From: Nocardioides agariphilus
Lineage (GTDB): Bacteria > Actinomycetota > Actinomycetes > Propionibacteriales > Nocardioidaceae
Assembly (NCBI RefSeq): GCF_015352445.1
Contig: NZ_JADKPO010000027.1
Coordinates: 1-59,045 of the forward strand
Direction: 5' to 3'
Length of the DNA stretch: 59,045 bases
Part shown: piece after piece, positions 33,187-41,395 of the stretch
Position numbering within the stretch: the first letter of the stretch is position 1
Layout of the letters: each line of letters starts with the position of its first letter
Translations under genes and position numbers: made by a program
The notes under the pieces: generated by a model
What the model was told of the DNA's origin: nothing
Database searches by the model: none
Seen by the model: the letters and a program-made list of their open reading frames with translations, nothing else

Positions 33187-34599
33187 TCAGTCCCCGGCTG
33201 GCCACCCGTCGCTGCGAGGGTCGATGCCGGCGGACAGGGTGCCGTCCGGCGCCAGCGTGCAGATCATCGCGTGGCCCGTCTCGTCGGTGTGCTCGGGCTC
33301 GGCCAGGACCTGTCCGTCCCGGACGACGAACCGCGGCGCCGAGACGGCCTCCTGGGCAGACCTGCCGCCGAGGACGTTGCGCAGCACCTGCAGGTGGATC
33401 TGCGGCTGGGCGCGTCCGCCCATGGCGCCGTGCGCGGAGACCCGGCCGTCGGCGTGCTCGACGACGACCGGCATCAGCGTGTGGGCCGGACGCTTGCCCG
33501 GCGCCGGCGCGTTGGGTGAGGTCGGGTCGGCCGAGAACAGGGCACCACGGTTGTGCAGCACCAGTCCCGTCCCGGGCTCGAGCACCTGCGAGCCGAACGA
33601 GTGGAACAACGACTGGATGAGGGACACCGCCGTCCCGTCCGCCCCGACGGCCGTGACGGCGATCGTGTCGCCGTGAGCGCGAGGTACGGCGACGGGCGGC
33701 GTCGCCTCGTCCTGCAGCCGGGCCGGGTCGAGGAGCTCGCGCTTGTCGGACCGCACGTACGCCGGGTCGGCCAGCTCCGCGTCCCGGCACTGCTCTGCTC
33801 GCGCGAACAGGCGCTCGAGCGCTGCTCGGTTCACGGCCGGTGTCGCCGCCCCGGCGTTGAGCAGCGCCAGGAGCAGGTAGCCCTGCGAGTTGGGAGGCGC
33901 CGTCGACACTCGCACCGTCGCGGCGTCCACCGACCACGGCTCCTCCACGCGTACGTCGTGTCGACGCAGGTCGGCTGCCGTCACCGGCACGCCGAGCTCG
34001 GCGAACCCGCGTGCCAGCCGCTCGGCGAGCGTGCCGGCGTACAGGCTGGCGAGCCCCTCGGCAGCCAGGATGCGCAGCGTCTCGGCCAGCGCCGGCTGCC
34101 GGAGGGTGGCCCCCTCCCGGTCGCACCCGTCGAGGAGTGCCAGCAGCTGCGGACTCGCCTTGCCCTCGTCGGCCAGCTCGCGGACGGCCTCTGCCAGTCC
34201 CGCACAGACCGGCGTGCCGTCGGCGGCGAGCGCGATGACCGGCTCCAGAAGCTCCGCCGCCGCCACCGACCCGTCGAGCTCGAGCAGCCTCGCCCAACCG
34301 GATGCCGCACCCGGCACCGTCACCGCACGCGGCCCGAGGAGGGGTACGGGAGGCACCTCGTCGAGGGCCGAGCCGTAGGCGCCGCTGGCGTTGATGCTGT
34401 AGGTCGACCCGTCGGGACGGCGTACGAGCGCGAACAGGTCGCCACCCACGCCGGTCATGTGCGGGTAGACGACCGTCAACGTCATCGCCGCCGCCACGGC
34501 CGCATCAATTGCGTTGCCTCCGCGGTCGGCCACGTCCTCGCCGGCGCGGATGGCGAGAGGGTGCGGCGCGGCCACGATGACTCGGCGTCTTGTCGTCAC
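33187..34599 (-). CDS. Gamma-glutamyltransferase family protein
   Basis: The product has 470 residues, a little shorter than classical GGT (about 530-580). The N-terminal half begins APHPLAIRAGEDVADRGGNA and DAAVAAAMTLTVVYPHMTGVGG. The autoprocessing site is in GDTIAVTAVGADGTAVSLIQ, where Thr of AVT is the expected nucleophile. GTGLVLHNRG and PAHTLMPVVVE are further family segments. No signal peptide is seen, so it is probably cytoplasmic. The GTG at 34599 fits the domain start; longer frames overlap the SRPBCC gene. Neighbouring amine-oxidising genes suggest hydrolysis of a gamma-glutamyl conjugate, an inference. Confidence 0.88.
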   Translation of the reverse strand: MTTRRRVIVAAPHPLAIRAGEDVADRGGNAIDAAVAAAMTLTVVYPHMTGVGGDLFALVRRPDGSTYSINASGAYGSALDEVPPVPLLGPRAVTVPGAASGWARLLELDGSVAAAELLEPVIALAADGTPVCAGLAEAVRELADEGKASPQLLALLDGCDREGATLRQPALAETLRILAAEGLASLYAGTLAERLARGFAELGVPVTAADLRRHDVRVEEPWSVDAATVRVSTAPPNSQGYLLLALLNAGAATPAVNRAALERLFARAEQCRDAELADPAYVRSDKRELLDPARLQDEATPPVAVPRAHGDTIAVTAVGADGTAVSLIQSLFHSFGSQVLEPGTGLVLHNRGALFSADPTSPNAPAPGKRPAHTLMPVVVEHADGRVSAHGAMGGRAQPQIHLQVLRNVLGGRSAQEAVSAPRFVVRDGQVLAEPEHTDETGHAMICTLAPDGTLSAGIDPRSDGWPAGD

Positions 34600-34676
34600 C
34601 GCAGCAACGTAGTTGGTGGGGCTGGCGTCCCCACGCACGAGGGACCTGTCCGTCCGCCTCGGCTCAGGCGCGCGCC

Positions 34677-35162
34677 TCAGCCGCGGGTCAAGATGGTCTC
34701 GAGTTCGGCAAGGCCGCGCTCGGCGTACCCCTTCCACATCCGGCCGAGCACGTTCATGGTGAGGCGACCAGGCGCCCGCTTGGGGTGCAGCGTCCAGGAC
34801 CAGCCGACCATGCTGCCCTCGCCCTCGGCTGTGACCGACCAGGTGCCGTCGACGGTCGTGACGAAGGGGCGCAACGGGCCGTTGATCTCGTCGAGGACGT
34901 AGGAGTAGCTGCGCGGCCGGTCCACCTCGGTGAGCGTCTCGCGCAGCCGCCCTCCGTCGGTGAGCACGATGGTGCGCGTCTGACCCACGACGCCCCAGCT
35001 CTCGGGCTGGTCGCGGACCTCGCGGATGGCCGGGAATGCGGCGAAGCGCCGGGAGAAGATCTCGGTCAGCGGCGCCGAGATCAGCCGGTCGAAGGCGAGC
35101 TCCGGCTCGACGGCGACGATCCGAGAAGCCTCGACACGGTGACCACTCGCATGCCCGGGCAT
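34677..35162 (-). CDS. SRPBCC (START/polyketide-cyclase fold) protein
   Basis: The 161-residue protein starts HRVEASRIVAVEPELAFDRL and has GVVGQTRTIVLTDGGRLRET, SYSYVLDEINGPLRPFV and TWSVTAEGEGSMVGWSWTL, the strand pattern of the SRPBCC fold with a long C-terminal helix. It would bind a hydrophobic ligand; no catalytic residues are assigned. It is divergent from the FAD oxidoreductase gene and 77 bases upstream of the GGT gene on the same strand. Confidence 0.82.
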   Translation of the reverse strand: MPGHASGHRVEASRIVAVEPELAFDRLISAPLTEIFSRRFAAFPAIREVRDQPESWGVVGQTRTIVLTDGGRLRETLTEVDRPRSYSYVLDEINGPLRPFVTTVDGTWSVTAEGEGSMVGWSWTLHPKRAPGRLTMNVLGRMWKGYAERGLAELETILTRG

Positions 35163-35219
35163 GGGGAGAGGCTACGCCTCATCGGCCTTCTCGTCCGACG
35201 TCGTGGAGCGGAGATTGAC

Positions 35220-35229
35220 TGAACGTTCA
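35220..35229. promoter_or_regulatory. Palindromic operator candidate upstream of the FAD oxidoreductase
   Basis: TGAACGTTCA is a perfect ten-base palindrome set in TTGACTGAACGTTCAAACTG. It is 22 bases before the oxidoreductase ATG in the 89-base divergent gap. The form fits a TetR or MarR site; no regulator is assigned. Confidence 0.45.
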
Positions 35230-35251
35230 AACTGGGACAGCATCTGTCGCC

Positions 35252-36451
35252 ATGGAGACCGCCGACGTCGTCGTCGTGGGCGGCGGCACCGTCGGCGCCT
35301 GGACTGCCTGCTTCCTCGCCGAGGCCGGGCAACGGGTCGTGCTGCTGGAGGCGCAGACGCTCGGCAGCGGGGCGAGCAGTCGTGCCGCGGGGATGGTGCG
35401 GGCGCAGGGCGGCACCGAGGCAGCGATCCGGCTCGGCCTGTTCAGCCGGGAGTTCTACGCCGGCCAGCCGGACCACTACCCGCTCGACTCGGGCTTCGTG
35501 GCGCAGGGCTACCTGATGCCGTGCTACTCCGACGCCGAGGTCGCAGCGGCCCACGAGCGCATCGCCCTCCAGCAGTCGCTCGGGCTCGCCGTCGAGTGGG
35601 TCGAACCCGACGAGCTGGACCGGCGCGAGACGGGCCTGGCGCCGGGCGCCACGCTGGGGGCGTCGTACGCCGCTGGCGACGGCTACATCGACGCCCCCCG
35701 CAACGTGCTGGCCTACACGGCCGCACTGGTCGCTCGTGGCGTCGACGTACGCGAGCGCCGGGCCTTCACCGGGCTCATCGTCGAGGCTGGCCGCACCACG
35801 GGGGTGGAGACCAGCAGCGGACCGATCTCCGCCGGCGCCGTGGTCCTCACCGGTGGTCCCGATCTCGCCGAGGTCGGCCGTGCGGCCGGGGGGCACGTCT
35901 GGGCGGGAGGTACGCGGCACCAGGTCGTGGTGACCGAGCCCGTGCCCCGGACCGCGAACGGTGCCGACCCGCGTGCTCTGCCGATGGTCTTCGACGTCGC
36001 CTCGGGGATCTACTGGCGTCCGGGCGAGGAGGGCGGCCTGCTCTGGGGGATGAGCAACCCCGACGAGCAGCCGGGGCGCGCACGGGAGTTCGACTGGGCG
36101 TACTTCGAGAAGATGCGCCGACGCGTCGCCGAGCTCTACCCGGCTACGGCTGGACTCGGCGTACGACGGGTGTGGGCCGCCACCATCGACTACACGCCCG
36201 ACCATCTGCCGATCCTCGGGCCGCTGCTGCGCGAGGACGGACCGGTCCTCGGCACGGTCGTGGCCAGCGCCGGTGGCCACGGGATGATGTGGGGTCCGGG
36301 CGTCTCGCGCGCAGCGGCCGACCTCGTCCTCCACGGACACACCGACCTGCTCGACGTCGCCGACCTCGGCCTCGACCGCTTCGACGCCGACGGCCGCAGC
36401 CGGCTCGCGGCCGACCCGATCGCCCTCCCGTTCCCCCAGCGGACCCACTGA
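35252..36451 (+). CDS. FAD-dependent amino acid/amine oxidoreductase (DAO family)
   Basis: The 399-residue protein has the N-terminal dinucleotide-binding fingerprint DVVVVGGGTVGAWTACFLAE with the Glu end of beta2 (VVLLEAQ). It has the DAO signature SGASSRAAGMVRAQGG and a C-terminal FAD-site segment DYTPDHLPILGPL plus SAGGHGMMWGPG. The family includes sarcosine oxidase and gamma-glutamylputrescine oxidase and oxidises C-N bonds to imines. Context (GGT, class III aminotransferase, aldehyde dehydrogenase) favours an amine or amino-acid substrate. It converges on the cupin gene. Confidence 0.88.
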   Translation: METADVVVVGGGTVGAWTACFLAEAGQRVVLLEAQTLGSGASSRAAGMVRAQGGTEAAIRLGLFSREFYAGQPDHYPLDSGFVAQGYLMPCYSDAEVAAAHERIALQQSLGLAVEWVEPDELDRRETGLAPGATLGASYAAGDGYIDAPRNVLAYTAALVARGVDVRERRAFTGLIVEAGRTTGVETSSGPISAGAVVLTGGPDLAEVGRAAGGHVWAGGTRHQVVVTEPVPRTANGADPRALPMVFDVASGIYWRPGEEGGLLWGMSNPDEQPGRAREFDWAYFEKMRRRVAELYPATAGLGVRRVWAATIDYTPDHLPILGPLLREDGPVLGTVVASAGGHGMMWGPGVSRAAADLVLHGHTDLLDVADLGLDRFDADGRSRLAADPIALPFPQRTH

Positions 36452-36520
36452 CCCACCGCGAGTCGCGCCGAACGCAGGGCAAGGTCGTGGCGGCGAGCGT
36501 TTCAGGCAACTCGCGCGGGA

Positions 36521-36838
36521 TCAGGCCAGGTAGAGCTTGCGGATCCGCTCGGTGATGTCCCAGGTGGTCTGCTCGCCGGAGTGGAGCCGGACGAGTACGC
36601 CGGGGCGCAGGTCGACCGTACCGCCGTCGGCGAAGGTGATCGTGCCGCTGCCCGAGAGCACCAGGAAGATCTCGTCGACCTCGACATCGGTGTCGACGCC
36701 GGGGCCGGCCTCCCAGAGCCCCACCTCGGTGCCACCGACCCTGCCCAGCACGGACTGGGCCGTGTCCAGGCCCTCGCCCGCACCGTCGTGGACGAGCAGC
36801 TCTCGCAGTACGGAGGAGCTGAGGAGCCGGTCGGTCAT
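36521..36838 (-). CDS. Cupin-domain protein
   Basis: The 105-residue single-cupin protein has VDTDVEVDEIFLVLSGSGTI (motif 1, with the usual histidines replaced) and the motif 2-like segment DLRPGVLVRLHSGEQTTW. It matches the (S)-ureidoglycine aminohydrolase/DUF861-like cupins in length. The ATG at 36838 overlaps the aminotransferase TGA (ATGA), so it is coupled to that gene. Function is unknown; metal binding looks weak. Confidence 0.82.
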   Translation of the reverse strand: MTDRLLSSSVLRELLVHDGAGEGLDTAQSVLGRVGGTEVGLWEAGPGVDTDVEVDEIFLVLSGSGTITFADGGTVDLRPGVLVRLHSGEQTTWDITERIRKLYLA

Positions 36839-38181
36839 CCGGCGGCCGCGGTCAGCGCCTCGTCGAGGATCTCGATCGCCTCGGTGACCTCGAGCGCAGA
36901 GGTCGTCAGCGGCGGCACCAGGTGGACGCGGTTGAAGTTGACGAACGGCAGCATCCCGCGCTTCTTGCACTCGGCCACGACGCTGTTGACCGCCGGGCTC
37001 GTACCTCCGTACGGCGCCAGCGGCTCGCGGGTCGCCTTGTCCTTGACCAGCTCGATCGCCCAGAAGGCGCCGGTCCCGCGCACCTCCCCGACCCACTCGT
37101 GCTTGCGGGCGAGCTCGGCCAGCCCGGGCGCGAAGACCTCGTCACCCAGGGCCGCGGCATGCTCGACGACGCGGTCGTCCTCCATGGTGCGGATCGTCGC
37201 CACGGCGGCCGCGCAGGCCAGCGGGTGGCCGGAGTACGTCAGGCCGCCCGGGTAGACGCGCTCGTCGAAGGTGGCCGCGATCTCGGCGCTGATCGCGACA
37301 CCGCCGAGCGGCACGTACCCGGAGTTGACGCCCTTGGCGAACGTCAGCAGGTCGGGCACGAGCCCGTCGAGCTCGGAGGCGAACCAGCGGCCCGAACGAC
37401 CGAAACCGGACATCACCTCGTCGGCGATCAGCACGATGCCGTGCTGGTCGCACAGGGCGCGTACGCCGGAGAGGTAGCCCGGCGGCGGCACCATGATGCC
37501 GGCCGTGCCGGGGATCGCCTCGAGCATGATCGCCGCGATCGTCTGCGGGCCCTCCATGGCGATGATGTTGGCGAGGTGCTGGAGTGCGCGCTCGCACTCC
37601 TCGGCCTCGGTCGTGGCGTGGAACTGGCTGCGGTAGAGGAACGGCCCGAAGAAGTGCACCGTGCCGGCCGCGCCGTGGTCGCTGGCCCACCGACGGGGGT
37701 CGCCAGTGACGTTGACCGCGAGGTGGGTGCCGCCGTGGTAGGAGCGGTAGGTCGAGAGCACCTTGATCCGGCCCGTGTGCAGGCGCGCCATCCGGATCGC
37801 GTGCTCGTTGGCGTCGGCGCCGCCGTTGGTGAAGAACACCTTGTCGAGGTCGCCCGGAGTGTGGGTGGAGATCAGCCGCGCCGCCTCGGACCTCGCCGCG
37901 TTGGCGTGCTGGGGCGCGACCGTGCAGAGGTACGCCGCCTGCTCCTGGATCGCCGACACGATCCGGGGGTGCTGGTGGCCGAGGTTGGTGAAGACCAGCT
38001 GCGAGGTGAAGTCGAGCAGCCGCTGCCCGTCCTGGTCCCAGATGTAGGACCCCTCGGCCTTGGTGATCACCATCGGGTTGAGCGCACCCTGGGCCGACCA
38101 GGAGTGGAAGACGTGCTTGCGGTCGAGCTCGTGGACGCGGTCGGGCGTGAGGTCGACGAGGTCGCTCTTGGTCTCAGTCAT
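36835..38181 (-). CDS. Class III aminotransferase (omega-amino acid type)
   Basis: The 448-residue PLP enzyme has the strand YIWDQDGQRLLDFTSQLVFT, the cofactor-binding FFTNGGADANEHAIRMARL and YRSYHGGTHLA. The PLP-phenol Asp is in VLIADEVMSGFGRSG and the Schiff-base Lys in LTFAKGVNSGYVPLG. The length and order are normal. An alternative GTG start at 38190 would overlap the dehydrogenase TGA. Together with the next gene it fits transamination of an omega-amino acid (for example beta-alanine or an aminoisobutyrate) to a semialdehyde. Substrate is inferred. Confidence 0.88.
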   Translation of the reverse strand: MTETKSDLVDLTPDRVHELDRKHVFHSWSAQGALNPMVITKAEGSYIWDQDGQRLLDFTSQLVFTNLGHQHPRIVSAIQEQAAYLCTVAPQHANAARSEAARLISTHTPGDLDKVFFTNGGADANEHAIRMARLHTGRIKVLSTYRSYHGGTHLAVNVTGDPRRWASDHGAAGTVHFFGPFLYRSQFHATTEAEECERALQHLANIIAMEGPQTIAAIMLEAIPGTAGIMVPPPGYLSGVRALCDQHGIVLIADEVMSGFGRSGRWFASELDGLVPDLLTFAKGVNSGYVPLGGVAISAEIAATFDERVYPGGLTYSGHPLACAAAVATIRTMEDDRVVEHAAALGDEVFAPGLAELARKHEWVGEVRGTGAFWAIELVKDKATREPLAPYGGTSPAVNSVVAECKKRGMLPFVNFNRVHLVPPLTTSALEVTEAIEILDEALTAAAG

Positions 38182-38186
38182 CGTGG

Positions 38187-39740
38187 TCACACATTCTGGG
38201 GGAAGCCGAGCTCGAGGCCGCCCTGCGGCCGGTTGTGGGGGTCGATCCACCGGGAGGTGACGACCTTGCCGCGGGTGAAGAAGTGCACGCCCTCGGCACC
38301 GTGGGCGTGGGTGTCGCCGAGCAGCGACTGCTTCCACCCTCCGAAGGAGTAGTAGGCGACCGGCACCGGCACCGGCACGTTGACGCCGATCATGCCCACG
38401 TTCACGTCGGCCTCGAACCGCCGCGCGGCCCCACCGTCGTTGGTGAACACGGCGGTGCCGTTGCCGTAGGGGTTGGCGTTGACCAGGGCCACCGCCTCGT
38501 CGTAGGTGTCGACGCGTACGACGGACAGCACGGGCCCGAAGATCTCCTCGCGGTAGATCTCCATGTCGGGGGTGACGTTGTCGAACAGGGTGGGGCCGAG
38601 CCAGAAGCCGTCCTGGTCGCCACGCGCGGCGGCCTCGCGTCCGTCGATCACGACCTTGGCCCCGGCGGCCTGGCCCGAGTCGATGAAGCCGGCCACCTTG
38701 TCGCGGTGGGCCTTGGTGACCAGCGGGCCCATGTCGGCTTCCTTCGGCGCGCCTTGGGTCGCCGACGTACTGCCGTCGCCGATGACGATGTTGCGGGTGC
38801 GGTCGGCGATCCGCGCGACCAGCTCGTCGCCGATCGAGCCCACGGCGACCAGCACGCTGATGGCCATGCAGCGCTCGCCCGCACTGCCGTAGCCGGCGTT
38901 GACCGCGGAGTCGGCGGCGAGGTCGAGGTCGGCGTCGGGGAGCACGACCATGTGGTTCTTGGCGCCGCCGAGGGCCTGCACCCGCTTGCCGGCCTTGGAG
39001 GCGTTCTCGTAGACGTACTTGGCGATCGGGGTCGAGCCGACGAAGCTGATCGACTGGACGACCGGGCTCTCGAGCAGCGCGTCGACGGCCTCCTTGTCAC
39101 CCTGCAGGACGTTGAAGACGCCGTCGGGCAGGCCGGCCTCCTTCCACAGCGCGGCCAGCCACAGCGAGGCCGAGGGGTCCTTCTCGCTGGGCTTGAGGAC
39201 CACCGTGTTGCCGGCCGCAATCGCGATGGGGAAGAACCACATCGGCACCATCGCCGGGAAGTTGAAGGGCGAGATGATGCCGACCACACCCAGCGGGTCA
39301 CGCTTGGAGTGCACGTCGACGCCGGTCGAGACGCTCTCGGAGTGGCCGCCCTTGAGCAGGTGCGAGATGCCGCAGGCGAACTCGACGACCTCCTGGCCGC
39401 GGGCGATCTCGCCCACTGCGTCCGAGTGCACCTTGCCGTGCTCGGAGGTGATGATCTCCGCCAGCTCCTCGCGGCGCGAGTTGAGCAGCTCGCGGAAGGC
39501 GAACAGCACCTGCGTACGGCGGGCCAGCGAGGTGGTGCCCCAGTCCTGCGCAGCCGCCTGCGCCGCTGCGATCACGACGTCGGCGTCGGCTCGGCTCGCC
39601 AGCGCGACCCTGCCCGTCACGGCGCCCGTGGCGGGGTTGGTCACGTCCGCGAAGCGCCCGCTCGTGCCGGCAAAGGTCGCGCCGTTGCTCCAATGGTCGA
39701 TGGAGCCCGAAGAGAGGGCTGAGGAGTTGCCAGAGGTCAT
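38187..39740 (-). CDS. mmsA: CoA-acylating methylmalonate-semialdehyde dehydrogenase
   Basis: The 517-residue enzyme oxidises (methyl)malonate semialdehyde with NAD and CoA to propionyl- or acetyl-CoA. It has GVVGIISPFNFPAMVPMWFF, the NAD site SFVGSTPIAKYVYENA, ALGGAKNHMVVLPDADLD, catalytic Cys in GSAGERCMAISVLVAVG, and the C-terminal SFGGWKQSLLGDTHAHGAEG typical of MmsA/IolA. The ATG at 39740 is preferred; the frame upstream is Arg/Pro-rich. It is the first gene of an operon with the aminotransferase and cupin genes and is divergent from the PucR regulator. Confidence 0.93.
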   Translation of the reverse strand: MTSGNSSALSSGSIDHWSNGATFAGTSGRFADVTNPATGAVTGRVALASRADADVVIAAAQAAAQDWGTTSLARRTQVLFAFRELLNSRREELAEIITSEHGKVHSDAVGEIARGQEVVEFACGISHLLKGGHSESVSTGVDVHSKRDPLGVVGIISPFNFPAMVPMWFFPIAIAAGNTVVLKPSEKDPSASLWLAALWKEAGLPDGVFNVLQGDKEAVDALLESPVVQSISFVGSTPIAKYVYENASKAGKRVQALGGAKNHMVVLPDADLDLAADSAVNAGYGSAGERCMAISVLVAVGSIGDELVARIADRTRNIVIGDGSTSATQGAPKEADMGPLVTKAHRDKVAGFIDSGQAAGAKVVIDGREAAARGDQDGFWLGPTLFDNVTPDMEIYREEIFGPVLSVVRVDTYDEAVALVNANPYGNGTAVFTNDGGAARRFEADVNVGMIGVNVPVPVPVAYYSFGGWKQSLLGDTHAHGAEGVHFFTRGKVVTSRWIDPHNRPQGGLELGFPQNV

Positions 39741-39774
39741 GGGCACATCGTTGCGACACACGACGTACTTGCGC

Positions 39775-39821
39775 CCTGACAGACTGTCAGGACTTCGACC
39801 GCGTTGCCTGTCAGACTGTCG
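39775..39821. promoter_or_regulatory. Operator region between mmsA and the PucR regulator
   Basis: CCTGACAG-A-CTGTCAGG (39775-39791) is a perfect eight-base inverted repeat. A related site CCTGTCAGACTGTCGG (39806-39821) follows 31 bases on, ending next to the GTG start of the regulator. Two sites in an 83-base divergent gap fit control of both genes by PucR itself. Confidence 0.6.
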
Positions 39822-39823
39822 GC

Positions 39824-41386
39824 GTGCTGACGCTGACCGACGTCCTCCAGATGCCTGCGGTGCGCAGCGCCGACCCACTGGTCCTCGCCGGGGCCGCGCA
39901 CCTGGATCGGCCGGTCCGCTGGGTGCACACCACCGAGCTCGCCGACATCGCACCGCTGCTGCGCGGCGGCGACCTGGTGCTGACCACCGGCATCGCGCTC
40001 CCCGACCACGACGACGGCCTGACCAGGTTCGCGCTGAGCCTGGCCGACTCCGGGGCAGCGGGGCTGTTCGTCGAGCTCGGGCGGCGCTGGTCCGCGCTCC
40101 CCGCCTCCCTGGTCGGGCAGTGCGAGGCACGTGGGCTCCCGTTGGTCGCTCTGCGCCGGGAGGTACGGTTCGCCGCCGTCGCCCAGGCCGTCGGCGAACG
40201 GCTGGTCGACGCCCAGCTCGCCGAGCTGCGCGCCGCCGAGGGCGTGCATGACACCTTCACCGAGCTCAGCATCAGCGAGGCCGGGCCGGCCGAGATCCTC
40301 GCGGCGGCCCAACGCCTCTCGGGCGCCACCGTCGTCCTCGAGACCGAGCAGCACCGGATCGTCGACTACCTCGCTGGACCGGCCGGGCAGCCGGGCACGC
40401 CTGATGGCGGGACGTTCCTCGACGACTGGGAGCGCCGCTCACGCAACGTACGCACCTCGGGCCGCACCGAGTGGGATGCCAGCAACGGCTGGCTGGTGAC
40501 CCGGGTCGGCCGCCCCGAGAGGGGCTGGGGCCGGCTGGTCATCGGCGCTCCCCACGCCCCCTCCCCCGGCCTGGTCGCGGTCGCCGAGCGGGCCGCGGCG
40601 GCCCTGGCGATGTACCGCCTCCACGACCGCAGCCGCGACAGCCAGGTACGCCGGGTCCACCACGAGCTGCTCATCGGCCTGATGTCCGATCCGGCGAACG
40701 CCGAGACCCACCGTCGCGCCCAGATCGCCGGCCTGCCCCCCGGCCGCCAGTACGTCGGCGTGGCCCTGCGCCCGCAACGTTCGGCGGTGCTCGACGACCT
40801 GGTGGCGGCGTGCCTGCGGGCGGCGGAGGTCGCGCGAGCCCCCACCCTGGCCTCTGTCTTCGAGAGCGAGGTGCGAGCGCTGGTGGCGCTGCCCGCCCGC
40901 GCCGACGCCGTACGCGCCGTCGACCGGTGGGCCGACGAGGTCACCGCCCGAGTGCGGGCGGTCGTCGCGGCAGGTTCGCCGGTCGACGAGCTGGCCTCGG
41001 TGGACCGGACCCTGCTGGAGGCGACCCAGGTGCTGGCGGTGCTCCCGCCCGGCCAGGACGCGCACGGCGTGCGCCGGCTCGACGACGTACACCTGCGAGG
41101 CCTGCTGACGCTGCTCGCCGACGACGCGCGGGTGAGCACCTTCGCCGACCGCGAGCTGGCCAGGCTGCGCGAGGAGCCCGAGCTGCGCCGCACGCTACGC
41201 GCGGTGGTCGAGCACCCCGCCAGCAAGTCGGCTGCTGCTGCGGCGCTCAACGTGTCGCGACCCGTGCTCTACGACCGCATCGCCCGCATCGAGCGTCTCC
41301 TCGGGCTCTCCCTCGACGACGCCGAGGTACGCACCTCGCTGCACGTCGCCCTGCTCGCCGACGAGGTGCGCACGACTCGGGCCTAG
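39824..41386 (+). CDS. PucR family transcriptional regulator
   Basis: The 520-residue protein has an N-terminal PucR ligand domain (LTLTDVLQMPAVRSADPLVL, ELADIAPLLRGGDLVLTTGI). A GGDEF-like middle (CdaR) domain follows. The C-terminal PucR helix-turn-helix includes AVVEHPASKSAAAAALNVSR and LYDRIARIERLLGLSLDDAE. Such proteins activate amino-acid or purine catabolic genes. The divergent mmsA operon with palindromes in the gap is the obvious target. The GTG at 39824 fits the domain start. Confidence 0.92.
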   Translation: MLTLTDVLQMPAVRSADPLVLAGAAHLDRPVRWVHTTELADIAPLLRGGDLVLTTGIALPDHDDGLTRFALSLADSGAAGLFVELGRRWSALPASLVGQCEARGLPLVALRREVRFAAVAQAVGERLVDAQLAELRAAEGVHDTFTELSISEAGPAEILAAAQRLSGATVVLETEQHRIVDYLAGPAGQPGTPDGGTFLDDWERRSRNVRTSGRTEWDASNGWLVTRVGRPERGWGRLVIGAPHAPSPGLVAVAERAAAALAMYRLHDRSRDSQVRRVHHELLIGLMSDPANAETHRRAQIAGLPPGRQYVGVALRPQRSAVLDDLVAACLRAAEVARAPTLASVFESEVRALVALPARADAVRAVDRWADEVTARVRAVVAAGSPVDELASVDRTLLEATQVLAVLPPGQDAHGVRRLDDVHLRGLLTLLADDARVSTFADRELARLREEPELRRTLRAVVEHPASKSAAAAALNVSRPVLYDRIARIERLLGLSLDDAEVRTSLHVALLADEVRTTRA

Positions 41387-41395
41387 GGTGCGGGC

